DNA from: Chloroflexota bacterium
Lineage (GTDB): Bacteria > Chloroflexota > Anaerolineae > Promineifilales > Promineifilaceae
Assembly: GCA_017993775.1 (NCBI GenBank)
Contig: JAGOMA010000001.1
Location: 124,001 to 188,000 of the forward strand
DNA: 64,000 nucleotides
Reading direction: 5' to 3'
Every line of letters starts with the position of its first letter. Within the stretch, counting starts at the first letter, position 1. A model generated the notes under the pieces. That model saw only the letters and a list, made by a program, of their open reading frames with translations. It was not told the DNA's origin and did not search any database. Below are positions 52,812 to 61,792 of the stretch, in pieces. A program made the position numbers and the translations under genes.

Positions 52812-52895
52812 CAAGTTTTCCTTTTAACGTTGGTTGGATGTCAGGTCACTCTGGTTGCGCGTGTAAGAAATGGGACGCGGATTTGTGCGGATGCA

Positions 52896-52959
52896 GCGGA
52901 TAAACAGGGATAAGGTTTGTTTTTCGCTGCGAAAATCGGCCGCATCCGTGTTTATCCGC
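52896..52959. repeat. Inverted repeat GCGGATAAACAGGGAT
   Basis: Arms 52896-52911 and 52944-52959 match in 15 of 16 positions. Extra copies of GCGGAT border it. Resembles the interspersed ATCCGTGTTTATCCGC sequences found between genes in many bacteria. It lies in the gap between the thioesterase-like and four-helix genes. Confidence 0.7.
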
Positions 52960-53084
52960 CCCCTATCCATCAATCTGCAAACATAGTGCCAGGGAACTTT
53001 ATCTTCAGTAAGGAAAGAACACGGTCTGGCCGGCGAGTTTGTGGGTATTTGCTGCTCATAAAGGGAGTCCCGCACGTTGGGGCA

Positions 53085-53609
53085 TCAGCTTTCAACCGCA
53101 CCATCACCGATTAACCAGTGCCCAAAAGTTTGCCGGGCCGCATCAGACAATGGGAAACTTCGTCTGCTGTCGTTATCCACCTGAACAATGACCGTTTCCG
53201 CCTGGGCTACACATTTTTCATATTGAAACAGCCTCTGATAAATTGTGATTGAACTGCCTCCCACTTTCACTATCCCGGTCCCAATATCTACCCGGCCGGG
53301 CCACGTAATTTCCTGATAGAAGTCCAACTTCAGCGAAACAATCACAAAACTCAAACCCTCAGAAAGTATCGGGAGGTCCGCGTTATAAAGGATTTCCACC
53401 CGGCCTGTCTCCAAAAAAGATGAAAAAACCGAGTTGTTCACGTGTCCCTGACGATCAGTATCCACATAACGAATCTTATCAAAGGTTTTAGATGGAAAAT
53501 CTTCTAGTTTGAACTCTTTCATATGCTTTCTCAAATTTCGATAGACATGCATCATCAAACCAACCAGCGGCTTGGGAGTTACTTTCAGTGTCTCAAGACC
53601 CTCCATCAT
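53085..53609 (-). CDS. Acyl-CoA thioesterase-like protein, hotdog fold
   Basis: 174 residues from the ATG at 53609, with AGGGG upstream; an internal ATG at 53522 would give the usual family length of about 145. 'KIRYVDTDRQGHVNNSVFSS' has the Asp and HVNN core of 4HBT enzymes. It is distantly similar to the thioesterase at 6621. It begins 151 bases after the heliorhodopsin gene on the same strand; a link to lipid or retinoid chemistry is speculation. Confidence 0.8.
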   Translation of the reverse strand: MMEGLETLKVTPKPLVGLMMHVYRNLRKHMKEFKLEDFPSKTFDKIRYVDTDRQGHVNNSVFSSFLETGRVEILYNADLPILSEGLSFVIVSLKLDFYQEITWPGRVDIGTGIVKVGGSSITIYQRLFQYEKCVAQAETVIVQVDNDSRRSFPLSDAARQTFGHWLIGDGAVES

Positions 53610-53759
53610 TGATAGCCCCTGACTTGAAACAGGGGAATGCCCTGTCGCACCGGTGCGAATGAAACCGAGTCAGGGGGAATTGACTCACCGGCGGCGGTGG
53701 GATTTGCGAGGATTCAGGTGATGGCCTGTGCGCTGGCCTATTGGTTGCGCGCCTATGTT

Positions 53760-54566
53760 TTAGACCGGGGCCAACGTGCCGGTCCAAATCAGCCAGCAAA
53801 GAGTGCTCTTAGCTAACAGGCTTAGAATGATGTAGACACGTTCGCCGTACAGATAATCCTTCCAAGGCCCCACTTTTTTGTACTGCAAGACCATATTGAT
53901 GGCGAAAATGTTGAAGAAAACAAACAGTGTGGGAACGATTGCGTATACAAAGGCCGGCGGCTTGGCATCGCCGGAATTGACCGCGCCCACAAAATACAAC
54001 GCAATGACCACCCATGGGACAAACCCGGCAATGCAGCCATAAATGAAAGCGGTCCAGTCTGTTTTGGCGGTGTGCTGATTATGCAACTCCATCATAATGC
54101 CAAACAGGTTCATGGTGGCATTGAGTGTGAAGATTAAGATGATGGCTCCCAGATCCCAAAGCCCTATCAACATGCCAATCAGCACGATCATCAACGAAGA
54201 ACTTAAGGCATATTCATAGAAGCGGACCGGATTCATGCCTTTCTTGAGGTTCTCCACGTAACGGCCGTATCCAATCGTTGCCAAATAGAAGTGGGCTACG
54301 GCCGAGATTAGCAGGAAGCAGGCAACTGCCGGGCCAAATGGGAGTTCATAAAAGAGTTGGGTGTTTGGTTTTAACGAACGGGTGGCTACATCAAAACTCA
54401 GGTAATTGGTGAAGATGGGGTAGGTGGTGGCCCTGCTGACGGCAATCATGAAAATACCTTGAATGAGATGCAGGACGCCCATGATGGCGTTGAAGCGGCG
54501 CAACCCTGTGAACTTACGATCCATGTCGCTAATTGAACTGGCTGTTTCGGTACTCTTGGATGTCAT
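53760..54566 (-). CDS. Heliorhodopsin
   Basis: 268 residues from the ATG at 54566, with GGAGA 7 bases upstream. Seven hydrophobic helices span about residues 25-265, starting with 'RRFNAIMGVLHLIQGIFMIA'. The helix-C segment 'RFYEYALSSSLMIVLIGML' carries Glu118, matching the counterion, and helix G 'ILSLLAKSTLCWLIWTGTL' carries Lys253 for the retinal Schiff base. The 135-residue spacing equals that of known heliorhodopsins within one residue. The charged N-terminus is expected inside the cell, opposite to other rhodopsins. It is a light-sensing protein of unsettled function. No carotenoid or retinal-forming gene is in the window. The gene has at least one ACGGCCGT, so it is not obviously recent. 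Confidence 0.93.
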   Translation of the reverse strand: MTSKSTETASSISDMDRKFTGLRRFNAIMGVLHLIQGIFMIAVSRATTYPIFTNYLSFDVATRSLKPNTQLFYELPFGPAVACFLLISAVAHFYLATIGYGRYVENLKKGMNPVRFYEYALSSSLMIVLIGMLIGLWDLGAIILIFTLNATMNLFGIMMELHNQHTAKTDWTAFIYGCIAGFVPWVVIALYFVGAVNSGDAKPPAFVYAIVPTLFVFFNIFAINMVLQYKKVGPWKDYLYGERVYIILSLLAKSTLCWLIWTGTLAPV

Positions 54567-54729
54567 TTTTTTGTCTCCTTTTATGCAACTGATCTGATCA
54601 ATTGCCACATTGCCCTGAGCATTTCTATTTGCTGCAGGATATAACCAGCTACTAAATACCTCACGATTTGAATTACTTACCTGCAATGAAGCCGTTAACC
54701 CAGACAAAGGCTGAACATTGATCTAACTT

Positions 54730-54921
54730 CTACCTGTGTGCCCGGGTTGGACGGCTTGCCAATATGGGAAACTGGTAAAAAATGGCTACCTCCTTTAATT
54801 TTGTATAGGGGGCGATGTTTCCCTGAGCGAACGTGTGGGCGATTTTTACGCCGAGGCCGTTCTGGCGAAATGTTTCCAGGCTCAAGAATTCTTCGCCTTG
54901 AAATTGCTGCATCGTTGTCAT
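54730..54921 (-). pseudogene. Remnant of a PPOX/F420-dependent flavin protein
   Basis: 63 codons from the ATG at 54921. The first 32 residues ('MQQFQGEEFLSLETFRQNGL') resemble the N-terminus of the pyridoxamine-oxidase-like family, where 'F.G..YLSL.TFR.NG' is common. After 'AHTFAQGNIAPYT' the similarity stops and the frame ends, so only a fragment remains. It lies upstream of the heliorhodopsin gene on the same strand. A chance resemblance cannot be excluded. Confidence 0.4.
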
Positions 54922-54961
54922 GAAATAAATTATCGTCCTGTGCGGTGAATGGGCAACGTGG

Positions 54962-55771
54962 TCAGAGTGGGTTGTTGATGGTCAGTTCGGTAATCTGCTG
55001 CCATTCGTCCAGGCTCAAGGTTTCGGCGCGGCGACGGCCGTCTACCCCCGCCGCCGTCAGAATTCGGGCAATTTCCGGCTTGCCCAGCCCCAGTTGGCGC
55101 AAATTGTTGTGCAGCTGCTTGCGCTTCTGGCTAAATCCGGCCCGCGCCACTCGGAAAAATGCCTCTTCGTGGGCCGGTTGGTGGGAAATGTCTAGCCGAA
55201 TGACCGCCGAATCGACGTCGGGGCGCGGCCAGAACGCGCCGGCTTTTAACGTCCCCACTTGCTGTACTGGCCCATACACCTGGGCGCTGACAGCAAGCAG
55301 GCTCATGTTCGGGGGAACGGCCGTTACCCGCTCCGCCACCTCTTTTTGCACCGTCAACACCATGCAAGTCGGCTTGTGGCGCGCCGACAACAGGTGGCGC
55401 AAAATCGCCCCGGTGATGTAATAAGGCACATTCGCCACCACTTTATACGGTTGGTCAAACAATTGGCCTGGGTCTTGCTTTAAAATGTCGCCGTGGATGA
55501 GGCGGACGTTGTGAAAGGGTTCCAGTTCGTACTCTAGAATCGGTAAGAGGCGGTCGTCCAGCTCGACGGCGGTGACGGAAACGGCCGTCTGCGCCAAAAG
55601 CCGCGTCAACGCCCCCAATCCCGGCCCAATTTCCAGCACCACATCCTCTGAACCAACATCGGCGGCCGCCACAATGCGCCACAGCACATTCTCATCAAAG
55701 AGGAAGTTTTGGCCCAGACTTTTTTTGGGTTCCAGGCCGTAGCGGTTGAGGATGTCTTTGGGATGATTCAT
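54962..55771 (-). CDS. rsmA: 16S rRNA dimethyladenosine transferase
   Basis: 269 residues, the normal length. 'KKSLGQNFLFDENVLWRIV', the SAM site 'VLEIGPGLGALTRLL', 'VELDDRLLPIL', 'HGDIL' and 'VVANVPYYITGAILRHLL' are the KsgA/RsmA motifs, with NVPYY the catalytic NLPY variant. It dimethylates two adenines near the 3' end of 16S rRNA. C-terminal domain complete ('FSQKRKQLHNNLRQLG'). Confidence 0.97.
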   Translation of the reverse strand: MNHPKDILNRYGLEPKKSLGQNFLFDENVLWRIVAAADVGSEDVVLEIGPGLGALTRLLAQTAVSVTAVELDDRLLPILEYELEPFHNVRLIHGDILKQDPGQLFDQPYKVVANVPYYITGAILRHLLSARHKPTCMVLTVQKEVAERVTAVPPNMSLLAVSAQVYGPVQQVGTLKAGAFWPRPDVDSAVIRLDISHQPAHEEAFFRVARAGFSQKRKQLHNNLRQLGLGKPEIARILTAAGVDGRRRAETLSLDEWQQITELTINNPL

Positions 55772-55993
55772 ATCATCGGAAAAGGGTCATGATTTGTTTT
55801 GCTGCTTGAGCAGGGGGGAAGGCAGACCAGACGATACGACCGCCCCGATTTCCCCCGAACTTACAATCGGGGCATTGTAGCACCGTGCGTTGAGGATGGT
55901 CAACTTGTGGTGGTGGGGAAACTTGACTGTGGAGGGTGGGAACTTGATTGACGGCCGTTATCCCCTCCCTCACGTTCTTGTTATTATCAGGAG

Positions 55994-57415
55994 TCAGGGC
56001 AGGACGGCGGGCAGAATGTAGTTGATGTCCGCTGCGGGCGGCACGGGCGTCAGATAATAGACATCCACAAAACCGGTCCAGGACTCGTAGTTGTCTTTGT
56101 CCCAGCCCAGGTCGATCCACCGGCCGCGCACGCCGCCGCCCGTATCTCCCGCTGTCGCCACGCCATACCCCGGCACAAATACCTGCGAGCGGAAGGGAAC
56201 GACGTTGCGGTCGATAGCCACCACGCCCTTGCCGGCGGGCAGGCCGCTGGCCGTAATGCCATACCCTGGTTCGCCGGGCGCTTTGCCGGAGCTGGCAGCC
56301 GTGTACGAGGTGACCCGCATCCGCACCACGCGCCAGTATTCGCGCGGCCCCTGTTCCGTTTGCACCACGCCGATGGTGATCTTGGTGCCGTAGCCGATGA
56401 CTTCGTTGACTGGCTCGCGGGCGACCCATTGGCCGTCTACCTCCTGGCTAACCTCCACGCCGTTTTCGTAGCGCACACGCACGCGGTTACGCGCCAGCCC
56501 TGGCACACCCGGGCTGACGATGGCCTGCGTGTCCAGGTCCATGTCGGGCATGGCCTGCCAGACGGTGGTGTAGGCAATCGGTTCGTCCTCCATGCGGAAG
56601 TCTTCGGTGACGCGGATGACCTGGATGGTGGTGTTGGGGGATACGGCCGTTTCCCCTCCCGGTATTGTGTAATCAAAGCCCACCAGCCCAATGCCCGCCT
56701 CGGCCACAATGTCCAGCGGGTTGGTGTAATGGGTGCGCGTTTGAATAATGCTGCCATCCGCCTGAATGGTCACAGGAAAAGAGGGGCGTACTTCGATGGT
56801 CATGTCGGGCGTAATCCAACTGCCCAGCGGCGGTTCCACGCCGTCGGCGGCGTAGATGGTAATGCCGGCCTCAGCCAGCGCCGCGCCTACGGTTTGCGCG
56901 GCGGTGCGCAGGATCTGACGGCCGTCGCCGTTTACAATGGTCACGGTATGAAAGCTGCCAATTTCTAGCTGGGCGGGTAGGGGCGTTTGGGTCAGTTGGT
57001 CAAATGTGAGCCGACGGCCGTCGGCTGTTACCTGTTCTGTCCGGCCAACGGCCAGCCCGATTTCGGTAAAGAATGCGCCGAGGGTGGGCTGAAGGCTCCA
57101 GTAGGTTTGTTTGCCGCTGGTCGTGTGGACGGCGACCGGGCGGGCGCGTTGGATGACGATAGCGGTGGCGGAAACGGCCGTGTCGTTCACCGGCGGCTCA
57201 ACCTGGTCTTCTGGCCGAAGTGTCAGATTACCCGCCGCCAACACCTCGCCCACGGTCTGGTAGCGCCCAGACACCATCACCAGGTTCCCGTCATCATAAA
57301 TGGTGTAGTCGCCCTGAACCGTCAGGTAAGCGGCCGTTAACACACTGGCTAAGAGCAGCGCCGCCAGGATCAGCACAAAAAGCCCACGACGTGATTTAAA
57401 AATAGATTTCACCAT
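55994..57415 (-). CDS. YabE-like protein with DUF348, G5 and 3D domains
   Basis: 473 residues from the ATG at 57415; a longer frame to 57460 is from the terminator hairpin. One N-terminal helix (about 12-32), then three DUF348-type modules ('YDDGNLVMVSGRYQTVGEVL', 'PLPAQLEIGSFHTVTIVNGD', 'VTIQADGSIIQTRTHYTNPL'), a G5-like part around residues 300-360, and a C-terminal 3D domain with 'GYGITASGLPAGKGVVAIDR' and 'FVPGYGVATAGDTGGGVRG', three conserved Asp. This is the organisation of wall hydrolases related to resuscitation-promoting factors. It acts outside the membrane on peptidoglycan. Confidence 0.92.
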   Translation of the reverse strand: MVKSIFKSRRGLFVLILAALLLASVLTAAYLTVQGDYTIYDDGNLVMVSGRYQTVGEVLAAGNLTLRPEDQVEPPVNDTAVSATAIVIQRARPVAVHTTSGKQTYWSLQPTLGAFFTEIGLAVGRTEQVTADGRRLTFDQLTQTPLPAQLEIGSFHTVTIVNGDGRQILRTAAQTVGAALAEAGITIYAADGVEPPLGSWITPDMTIEVRPSFPVTIQADGSIIQTRTHYTNPLDIVAEAGIGLVGFDYTIPGGETAVSPNTTIQVIRVTEDFRMEDEPIAYTTVWQAMPDMDLDTQAIVSPGVPGLARNRVRVRYENGVEVSQEVDGQWVAREPVNEVIGYGTKITIGVVQTEQGPREYWRVVRMRVTSYTAASSGKAPGEPGYGITASGLPAGKGVVAIDRNVVPFRSQVFVPGYGVATAGDTGGGVRGRWIDLGWDKDNYESWTGFVDVYYLTPVPPAADINYILPAVLP

Positions 57416-57472
57416 CAAAAAAGGAGATTGGAGATTGGCGATTATTTGTCTAATCTCCAATCTCCAATCTCC
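57415..57472 (-). terminator. Terminator after the SRP RNA gene
   Basis: On the minus strand GGAGATTGGAGATTAGAC and CCAATCTCCAATCTCC pair, followed by TTTTTT just before the YabE-like start. Arms consist of GGAGATT microrepeats. Confidence 0.75.
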
Positions 57473-57480
57473 AAAGCCGG

Positions 57481-57622
57481 GATGTGCGCGTAAAACCGAT
57501 GACTACCAGGTGTTCCTGGGCACCCGAAAGAGACGCCTTAGTGCTGCTTCCTTCCGGACCTGACACGGTTCGACGGCTTTCGCCGCCAGGGACCCAGTCG
57601 TCACCGGTCTTACGGGCACATC
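57481..57622 (-). ncRNA. ffs: Signal recognition particle RNA, small bacterial type
   Basis: The conserved domain IV sequence GTCCGGAAGGAAGCAGCAC is present on the minus strand (within 57540-57570). The ends GATGTGC and GCACATC pair, and the flanking CCGTAAGACCGGTGAC also pairs with its partner to form the long rod. The RNA works with Ffh to target proteins to the membrane. About 140 bases; exact ends are estimated from pairing. Confidence 0.93.
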
Positions 57623-57731
57623 CGATTGAATTGTTGTCCTGATCCTAACAAAATCGCGTTGATCGGTCAATTTGTAGCGAGAGCTAGAGCGAGAGTAAAG
57701 AGATTTCTTCCTTTAGCTCTGACTCTTGCTT

Positions 57732-58235
57732 CTAATTCCACACGCCTAAAACTTCCGGCCCACGGTCGATTTCCCAGGGGTAAATGATATAGGCGTCGGT
57801 AACGGCCGAATAATAGGTTGGCGTCAGGCCAGGGTAGAGAGACGTGGTGGGTTTGTAGTGCAGCACGCAAGTATCCGGGTTGCCGCCGGCCGAATCGATG
57901 CGATTAGCAACGGTGACGATATTGCGCCCTTTGGTCCAGACGTCGTCTACGACCAGAATGCGCCGCCCTTCCAATAATTCGTTGTCGGGAAACTGGATGA
58001 ATTCGGGAATGGCATATTTGCTTTGTAACTGCGATTGGAGACCGGGAAAATCGGTCGGGAATCGCACGGAAGCTGTCAGAATATAGGTGATGTTGAGCGC
58101 TTCGGCCAACATGCCCCCGGGAACAATGCCGCCTCTGGTAACAATGACCATCGAATCGTAACGGCCGTGTATCTGAGGGGTCAGATAATCGATGAGTTTG
58201 TCTACGTCAGACCAGGTTAAAACTTCACGCCGCAT
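57732..58235 (-). CDS. Purine-type phosphoribosyltransferase
   Basis: 167 residues from the ATG at 58235, with GAGGAG 6 bases upstream. 'MVIVTRGGIVPGGMLAEAL' and the PRPP motif 'RRILVVDDVWTKGRNIVTVA' identify a type I PRTase; length and the C-terminal 'VTDAYIIYPWEIDRG' resemble xanthine/hypoxanthine PRTases of the Gpt/HprT group. It salvages a purine base with PRPP in the cytoplasm. It is followed by the SRP RNA gene. Confidence 0.88.
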   Translation of the reverse strand: MRREVLTWSDVDKLIDYLTPQIHGRYDSMVIVTRGGIVPGGMLAEALNITYILTASVRFPTDFPGLQSQLQSKYAIPEFIQFPDNELLEGRRILVVDDVWTKGRNIVTVANRIDSAGGNPDTCVLHYKPTTSLYPGLTPTYYSAVTDAYIIYPWEIDRGPEVLGVWN

Positions 58236-58336
58236 GAAAAGCTCCTCTACCTTCTTATAAGAAGAGATAAAGGCATACATCCTGTACGCCTCGTGTCTGC
58301 AATCCTACACGTTCCCACACTGGGTGTCAACTTTAC

Positions 58337-58380
58337 GTGAAGCGTGATGCGTGAATGACGCTTCACGCTTCACGCTTCAC
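58337..58380. terminator. Hairpin of ACGCTTC microrepeats
   Basis: GTGAAGCGTGATGCGTGAA and TTCACGCTTCACGCTTCAC pair closely. It stands between the fusion gene stop (58391) and the upstream end of the phosphoribosyltransferase gene. Confidence 0.6.
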
Positions 58381-58390
58381 GCACTGTCTA

Positions 58391-61300
58391 TCACTTCTTC
58401 CGGCTGGGGAAGCGGGTTAACACCGTTGCCGCATCGGGCATGGGCAGTTTGGCGCCGGGTTGGACGGAATCGGGTACGCGGATGGGCCGCTGCCCGCCGC
58501 CGAGTTGATAGATGAACACGGCCGTATCCGTCCCGCTCATTGCTTCCGGCAGCACTGCCTGCCCTAGCAAATAGCCGTCACTGTCGATAGCGCAGCTTGT
58601 CACCACGCCGATCACCTTGCCGCGCTTGTCCAGCACCGGGTCGCCGCCTTCAGGGCGGCGCACGCCTTTCTCGTTCATGCGGAATCGCGTCACCACCCGG
58701 TCGCGCTTGGCCTCGTAGGCCAAGAAAGCGCTGCGTCCGACAAAGAACGGTTTCCACAATTTCACGTAGCTGCCAAATCCCGCATCGGCCGGATTCAGGC
58801 CCAGGCTGCCGGCCAATTCGTGGCCGTACAGCGGCAGACCGCCTTCCGTGCGCGTGCTGTCGCGGGCAGCCAGACCACAGGGTTTGATGCCGAACGATTC
58901 ACCCGCAGCGATCAGTTTTTGCCACAGTTCCGGCGATTCGTCGGGATGCACAAAAATCTCGTAAGCGATGCGTTCGCCGGTGTAGCCGGTGCGCGAGATG
59001 ACCACGTCATGGCCACCAACCTGCCCACTGGTGACGCCGGCCCAGGGCAGTGCCTTCAGGCGGCGGGCCAGAGCGGGGTCGTCGATGAGCGACAAGAGAA
59101 TGTCGCGCGATTTTGGCCCTTGCAGCGGCATGTCGACGCGGCACTCTGTGCCGTGGACCGGGTCGCGCAGGTCGCGCAGGGTGACGGGATGCTGGATGTG
59201 GGCAAACGGCCGTGCCGCATCAATCTGCACCTTGCCTTCATTCACCGCGTTCAACCACGCCCAATCTTTGTCGTTGTTGGAAGCGTTTACCACGATCATG
59301 AAGCGTTCTGCCGTCAGCCGGTAAATCATCAAATCGTCTACCACCGAGCCGTCCGGCAGCAGGAAATAAGTGTAGTGCGATTGGCCCACGGCCAGCGCAC
59401 TCACGTCGTTGGTGGTGACGGTATTCAGAAATTCCACTACGTGCGGCCCGCTGGCGTCGAAGACGCCCATATGGGTGGCGTCGAACAGCCCGGCCGTCTC
59501 GCGCACCGCCTGGTGTTCTTCGCTGACGGAGCTGTACCAGACCGGCATTTCGTAGCCGCCAAACGGGATCATGCGGCCGCCCATGGCCACGTGGGTATCG
59601 TACAATTTGGTGCGCTTCATGGGCGGGTCGGCCGGTTCTTCCCAGCTAAACGCGGGCAGCGCTTCGCCGGAACCATAGGTCTCGCAGCCGATGAAGTAGG
59701 GTTTTGTGGCGGCGATGGCTTCCGGATCCGGTTTGTCGTTCAGGGCTTTGGCCAGGTCCATAATGCCGCCCATAATGGCCGACGCCCCTTTTTCTAGCAG
59801 GTTTTCCGGTTCCAGGGTGCGAATGGCCACCGGGCCAGACAACTTGGCGTACACGTCTGAGAACATCACGTAACCATCGGACAGAGCGGAAAGCCAGACG
59901 GCCGTTGCCTGCGCCTCTTTCTTATCGCTAAAAATCAGGTGGTACAAATCGGCCGTGTGCCGATAAAGCACGGCTTCGGCCTTCAATTCAGGCGCGTCAA
60001 TGTGCGTGGCCTGCGATTCATCATCCTGGAGCGCCAAGACATCGCTGGCCAGGACGTGATTCAGCAAGTTTTGCGCCGCTGCGCCGCGTACCTCCACCAG
60101 CCGGCTGTTAGCCGCTGGTTTGGCGCGGCCGCGAAGCTGGCGCACGATGTCCCGCGCCCGCTGCAATGCGGCATAATCCACCTTTGCCCGAGGTTGTTCC
60201 TTGCCGCCTAGGGCGAGATAAGTGTAGGGCATACAGCCATTTAGCGTCGTGGCGATGGCTTCGGCCAGCAAGTCTACCTCGGCGTCGCCAAAACCAAGCT
60301 GGCTAATCCAGACCGTGCCCAGCCGCAGGCCGGTGGGATTCAACGCGCCCTTATCGCCGGGGATGGTGTTGCGATTGAGCACAATCCCGGCCACGTCCAA
60401 AATGCGCGCCGCCATGTCGCCGGACAGATGCACGCCGTTGGCCTGCACGCTCTTGGTGTCCACCAGCAGCAAGTGGTTTTCCGACTGCCCGCCGACCAGT
60501 CGCAGGCCGTGTTCTTCTAATTTTGCGCCCAGCCGTTGGGCGTTATGGACGATGCGTTCCTGAAGTTCGCGGAATTGCTCGGTTTTGGCCAGTTTAAGGG
60601 CCACGGCCAGAGCCGCCATTGTGTTCAGGTGCGGGCCGCCCTGCTCGCCGGGGAACACGGCGCGGTCTAATTTGCGCGCCAGATCCGCTTTGTGGGTCAT
60701 GATCATCGCGCCGCGTGGGCCGCACAGGCTCTTGTGGGTCGTTGTCGTTACCACGTCGGCGATGCCGATGGGGCTGGGATGTACGCCGGAGGCCACCAAC
60801 CCGGAGATGTGGGCGATGTCGGCCATGAAATACGCGCCGCATTTGTCGGCGATGTCACGGAAGCGCTGCCAGTTAACGATTTTGGGATAAGCCGAATAAC
60901 CGGCGACGATGATTTGCGGCCGGATTTCCAGGGCTTGTTTTTCGATGGCGTCGTAGTCTAAAACTTCGCTTTGCGGATCAACAAAATAGGGGGCGCTGTT
61001 GTAGATTTTGCCGGAGCGGTTCACGCGGGAACCGTGGGAAAGATGGCCGCCGTCGTTCAGATTCAGGCCCATGATGGTGTCGCCGGGCTGGAGCAAGGCG
61101 GTGTAAACGGCGCTGTTGGCCGGCGCGCCGCTGAGCGGCTGCACATTCACGTAAAGCTGGTCGGGTTTGACGCCGTTGGCGGTGAATAGTTCGGCGGCGC
61201 GCCGCCGGGTGAGCGCTTCCAGCATGTCGGCGTATTCTACGCCTTTGTAGTAGCGGGGGTCGCTGTAACGGCGGTAATGGGCCAGTTCCAGGTCCATGTC

Positions 61301-61528
61301 CAGGATTTCGGCCTGGCTCTGGCGGCGGCTTTCTTCACGGGGGTAGCCTTCGGCGTAGATGTTGCCGAAGTTGCTGCTCATGGCCTCGCGTATGGCTTCT
61401 GGTGAGGCGCTTTCGGAGGCGATGAGAATGATGGTGCTGTCCTGGCGATCATCCTCGCGCTGTAACAACTGATTGAGTTCGGGGTCAATTTCGGAAACGG
61501 ACCCCTTGAAAATGAAATTTTTAGACAT
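58391..61528 (-). CDS. Serine hydroxymethyltransferase / aminomethyltransferase (GlyA-GcvT) fusion
   Basis: 1045 residues with AGGAG upstream of the ATG. Residues 1-460 are SHMT: 'LIASESASPEAIREAMSS', 'NVQPLSGAPANSAVYTALL', 'MADIAHISGLVA', and the PLP Lys at about residue 266 in 'TTTTHKSLCGPRGAMI'. From about residue 637 a complete glycine-cleavage T protein follows: 'LYDTHVAMGGRMIPFGGYEM', 'GLFDATHMGVFDASGP', 'RTGYTGERIAYEIFV', 'LAARDSTRTEGGLPLYGHEL'. The region 470-610 is a weakened copy of the GcvT N-terminal fold (compare 'LLNHVLASDVLAL' with 'FLNTVTTNDVSAL'). Together they would link serine, glycine and methylene-THF in one chain. No gcvP or gcvH is in the window. Confidence 0.93.
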   Translation of the reverse strand: MSKNFIFKGSVSEIDPELNQLLQREDDRQDSTIILIASESASPEAIREAMSSNFGNIYAEGYPREESRRQSQAEILDMDLELAHYRRYSDPRYYKGVEYADMLEALTRRRAAELFTANGVKPDQLYVNVQPLSGAPANSAVYTALLQPGDTIMGLNLNDGGHLSHGSRVNRSGKIYNSAPYFVDPQSEVLDYDAIEKQALEIRPQIIVAGYSAYPKIVNWQRFRDIADKCGAYFMADIAHISGLVASGVHPSPIGIADVVTTTTHKSLCGPRGAMIMTHKADLARKLDRAVFPGEQGGPHLNTMAALAVALKLAKTEQFRELQERIVHNAQRLGAKLEEHGLRLVGGQSENHLLLVDTKSVQANGVHLSGDMAARILDVAGIVLNRNTIPGDKGALNPTGLRLGTVWISQLGFGDAEVDLLAEAIATTLNGCMPYTYLALGGKEQPRAKVDYAALQRARDIVRQLRGRAKPAANSRLVEVRGAAAQNLLNHVLASDVLALQDDESQATHIDAPELKAEAVLYRHTADLYHLIFSDKKEAQATAVWLSALSDGYVMFSDVYAKLSGPVAIRTLEPENLLEKGASAIMGGIMDLAKALNDKPDPEAIAATKPYFIGCETYGSGEALPAFSWEEPADPPMKRTKLYDTHVAMGGRMIPFGGYEMPVWYSSVSEEHQAVRETAGLFDATHMGVFDASGPHVVEFLNTVTTNDVSALAVGQSHYTYFLLPDGSVVDDLMIYRLTAERFMIVVNASNNDKDWAWLNAVNEGKVQIDAARPFAHIQHPVTLRDLRDPVHGTECRVDMPLQGPKSRDILLSLIDDPALARRLKALPWAGVTSGQVGGHDVVISRTGYTGERIAYEIFVHPDESPELWQKLIAAGESFGIKPCGLAARDSTRTEGGLPLYGHELAGSLGLNPADAGFGSYVKLWKPFFVGRSAFLAYEAKRDRVVTRFRMNEKGVRRPEGGDPVLDKRGKVIGVVTSCAIDSDGYLLGQAVLPEAMSGTDTAVFIYQLGGGQRPIRVPDSVQPGAKLPMPDAATVLTRFPSRKK

Positions 61529-61777
61529 TATTTTCTCCTGGGAATGCGTTCATGATTGTGGGAAACGGGGATAACCCTGGCGTGTGGCCCTTGCCGCGCG
61601 CGTTCGGGCGATTGCTAAATTCCGAATATGTTTGTTGGATAGCTTTGTATGTATAGCTTTGTAAAGGAAGTGGGAAAACACAGTCTCTTGCCAGCCTGCT
61701 ATGCGCAGATTTTGATCCGAATTGTAGCAGGAAACGGGCAAATGTGGCACTGTTTCACCCGTTCAGTTGCTTGTGGG

Positions 61778-61783
61778 TATAAT
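61778..61783 (+). promoter_or_regulatory. Candidate -10 box for tyrA
   Basis: TATAAT ends 9 bases before the ATG at 61793, so transcription would start almost at the start codon, giving a leaderless mRNA. No ribosome site is visible, which fits. No good -35. Confidence 0.45.
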
Positions 61784-61792
61784 CGGCCAATC

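Noticed and set aside
53610..53759. Additional small gene between heliorhodopsin and the 4HBT-like gene
   Set aside because: Only short frames without ribosome sites or recognisable sequence.
61529..61792. Glycine riboswitch before the SHMT-GcvT fusion
   Set aside because: I searched the leader by eye and saw no matching conserved core.
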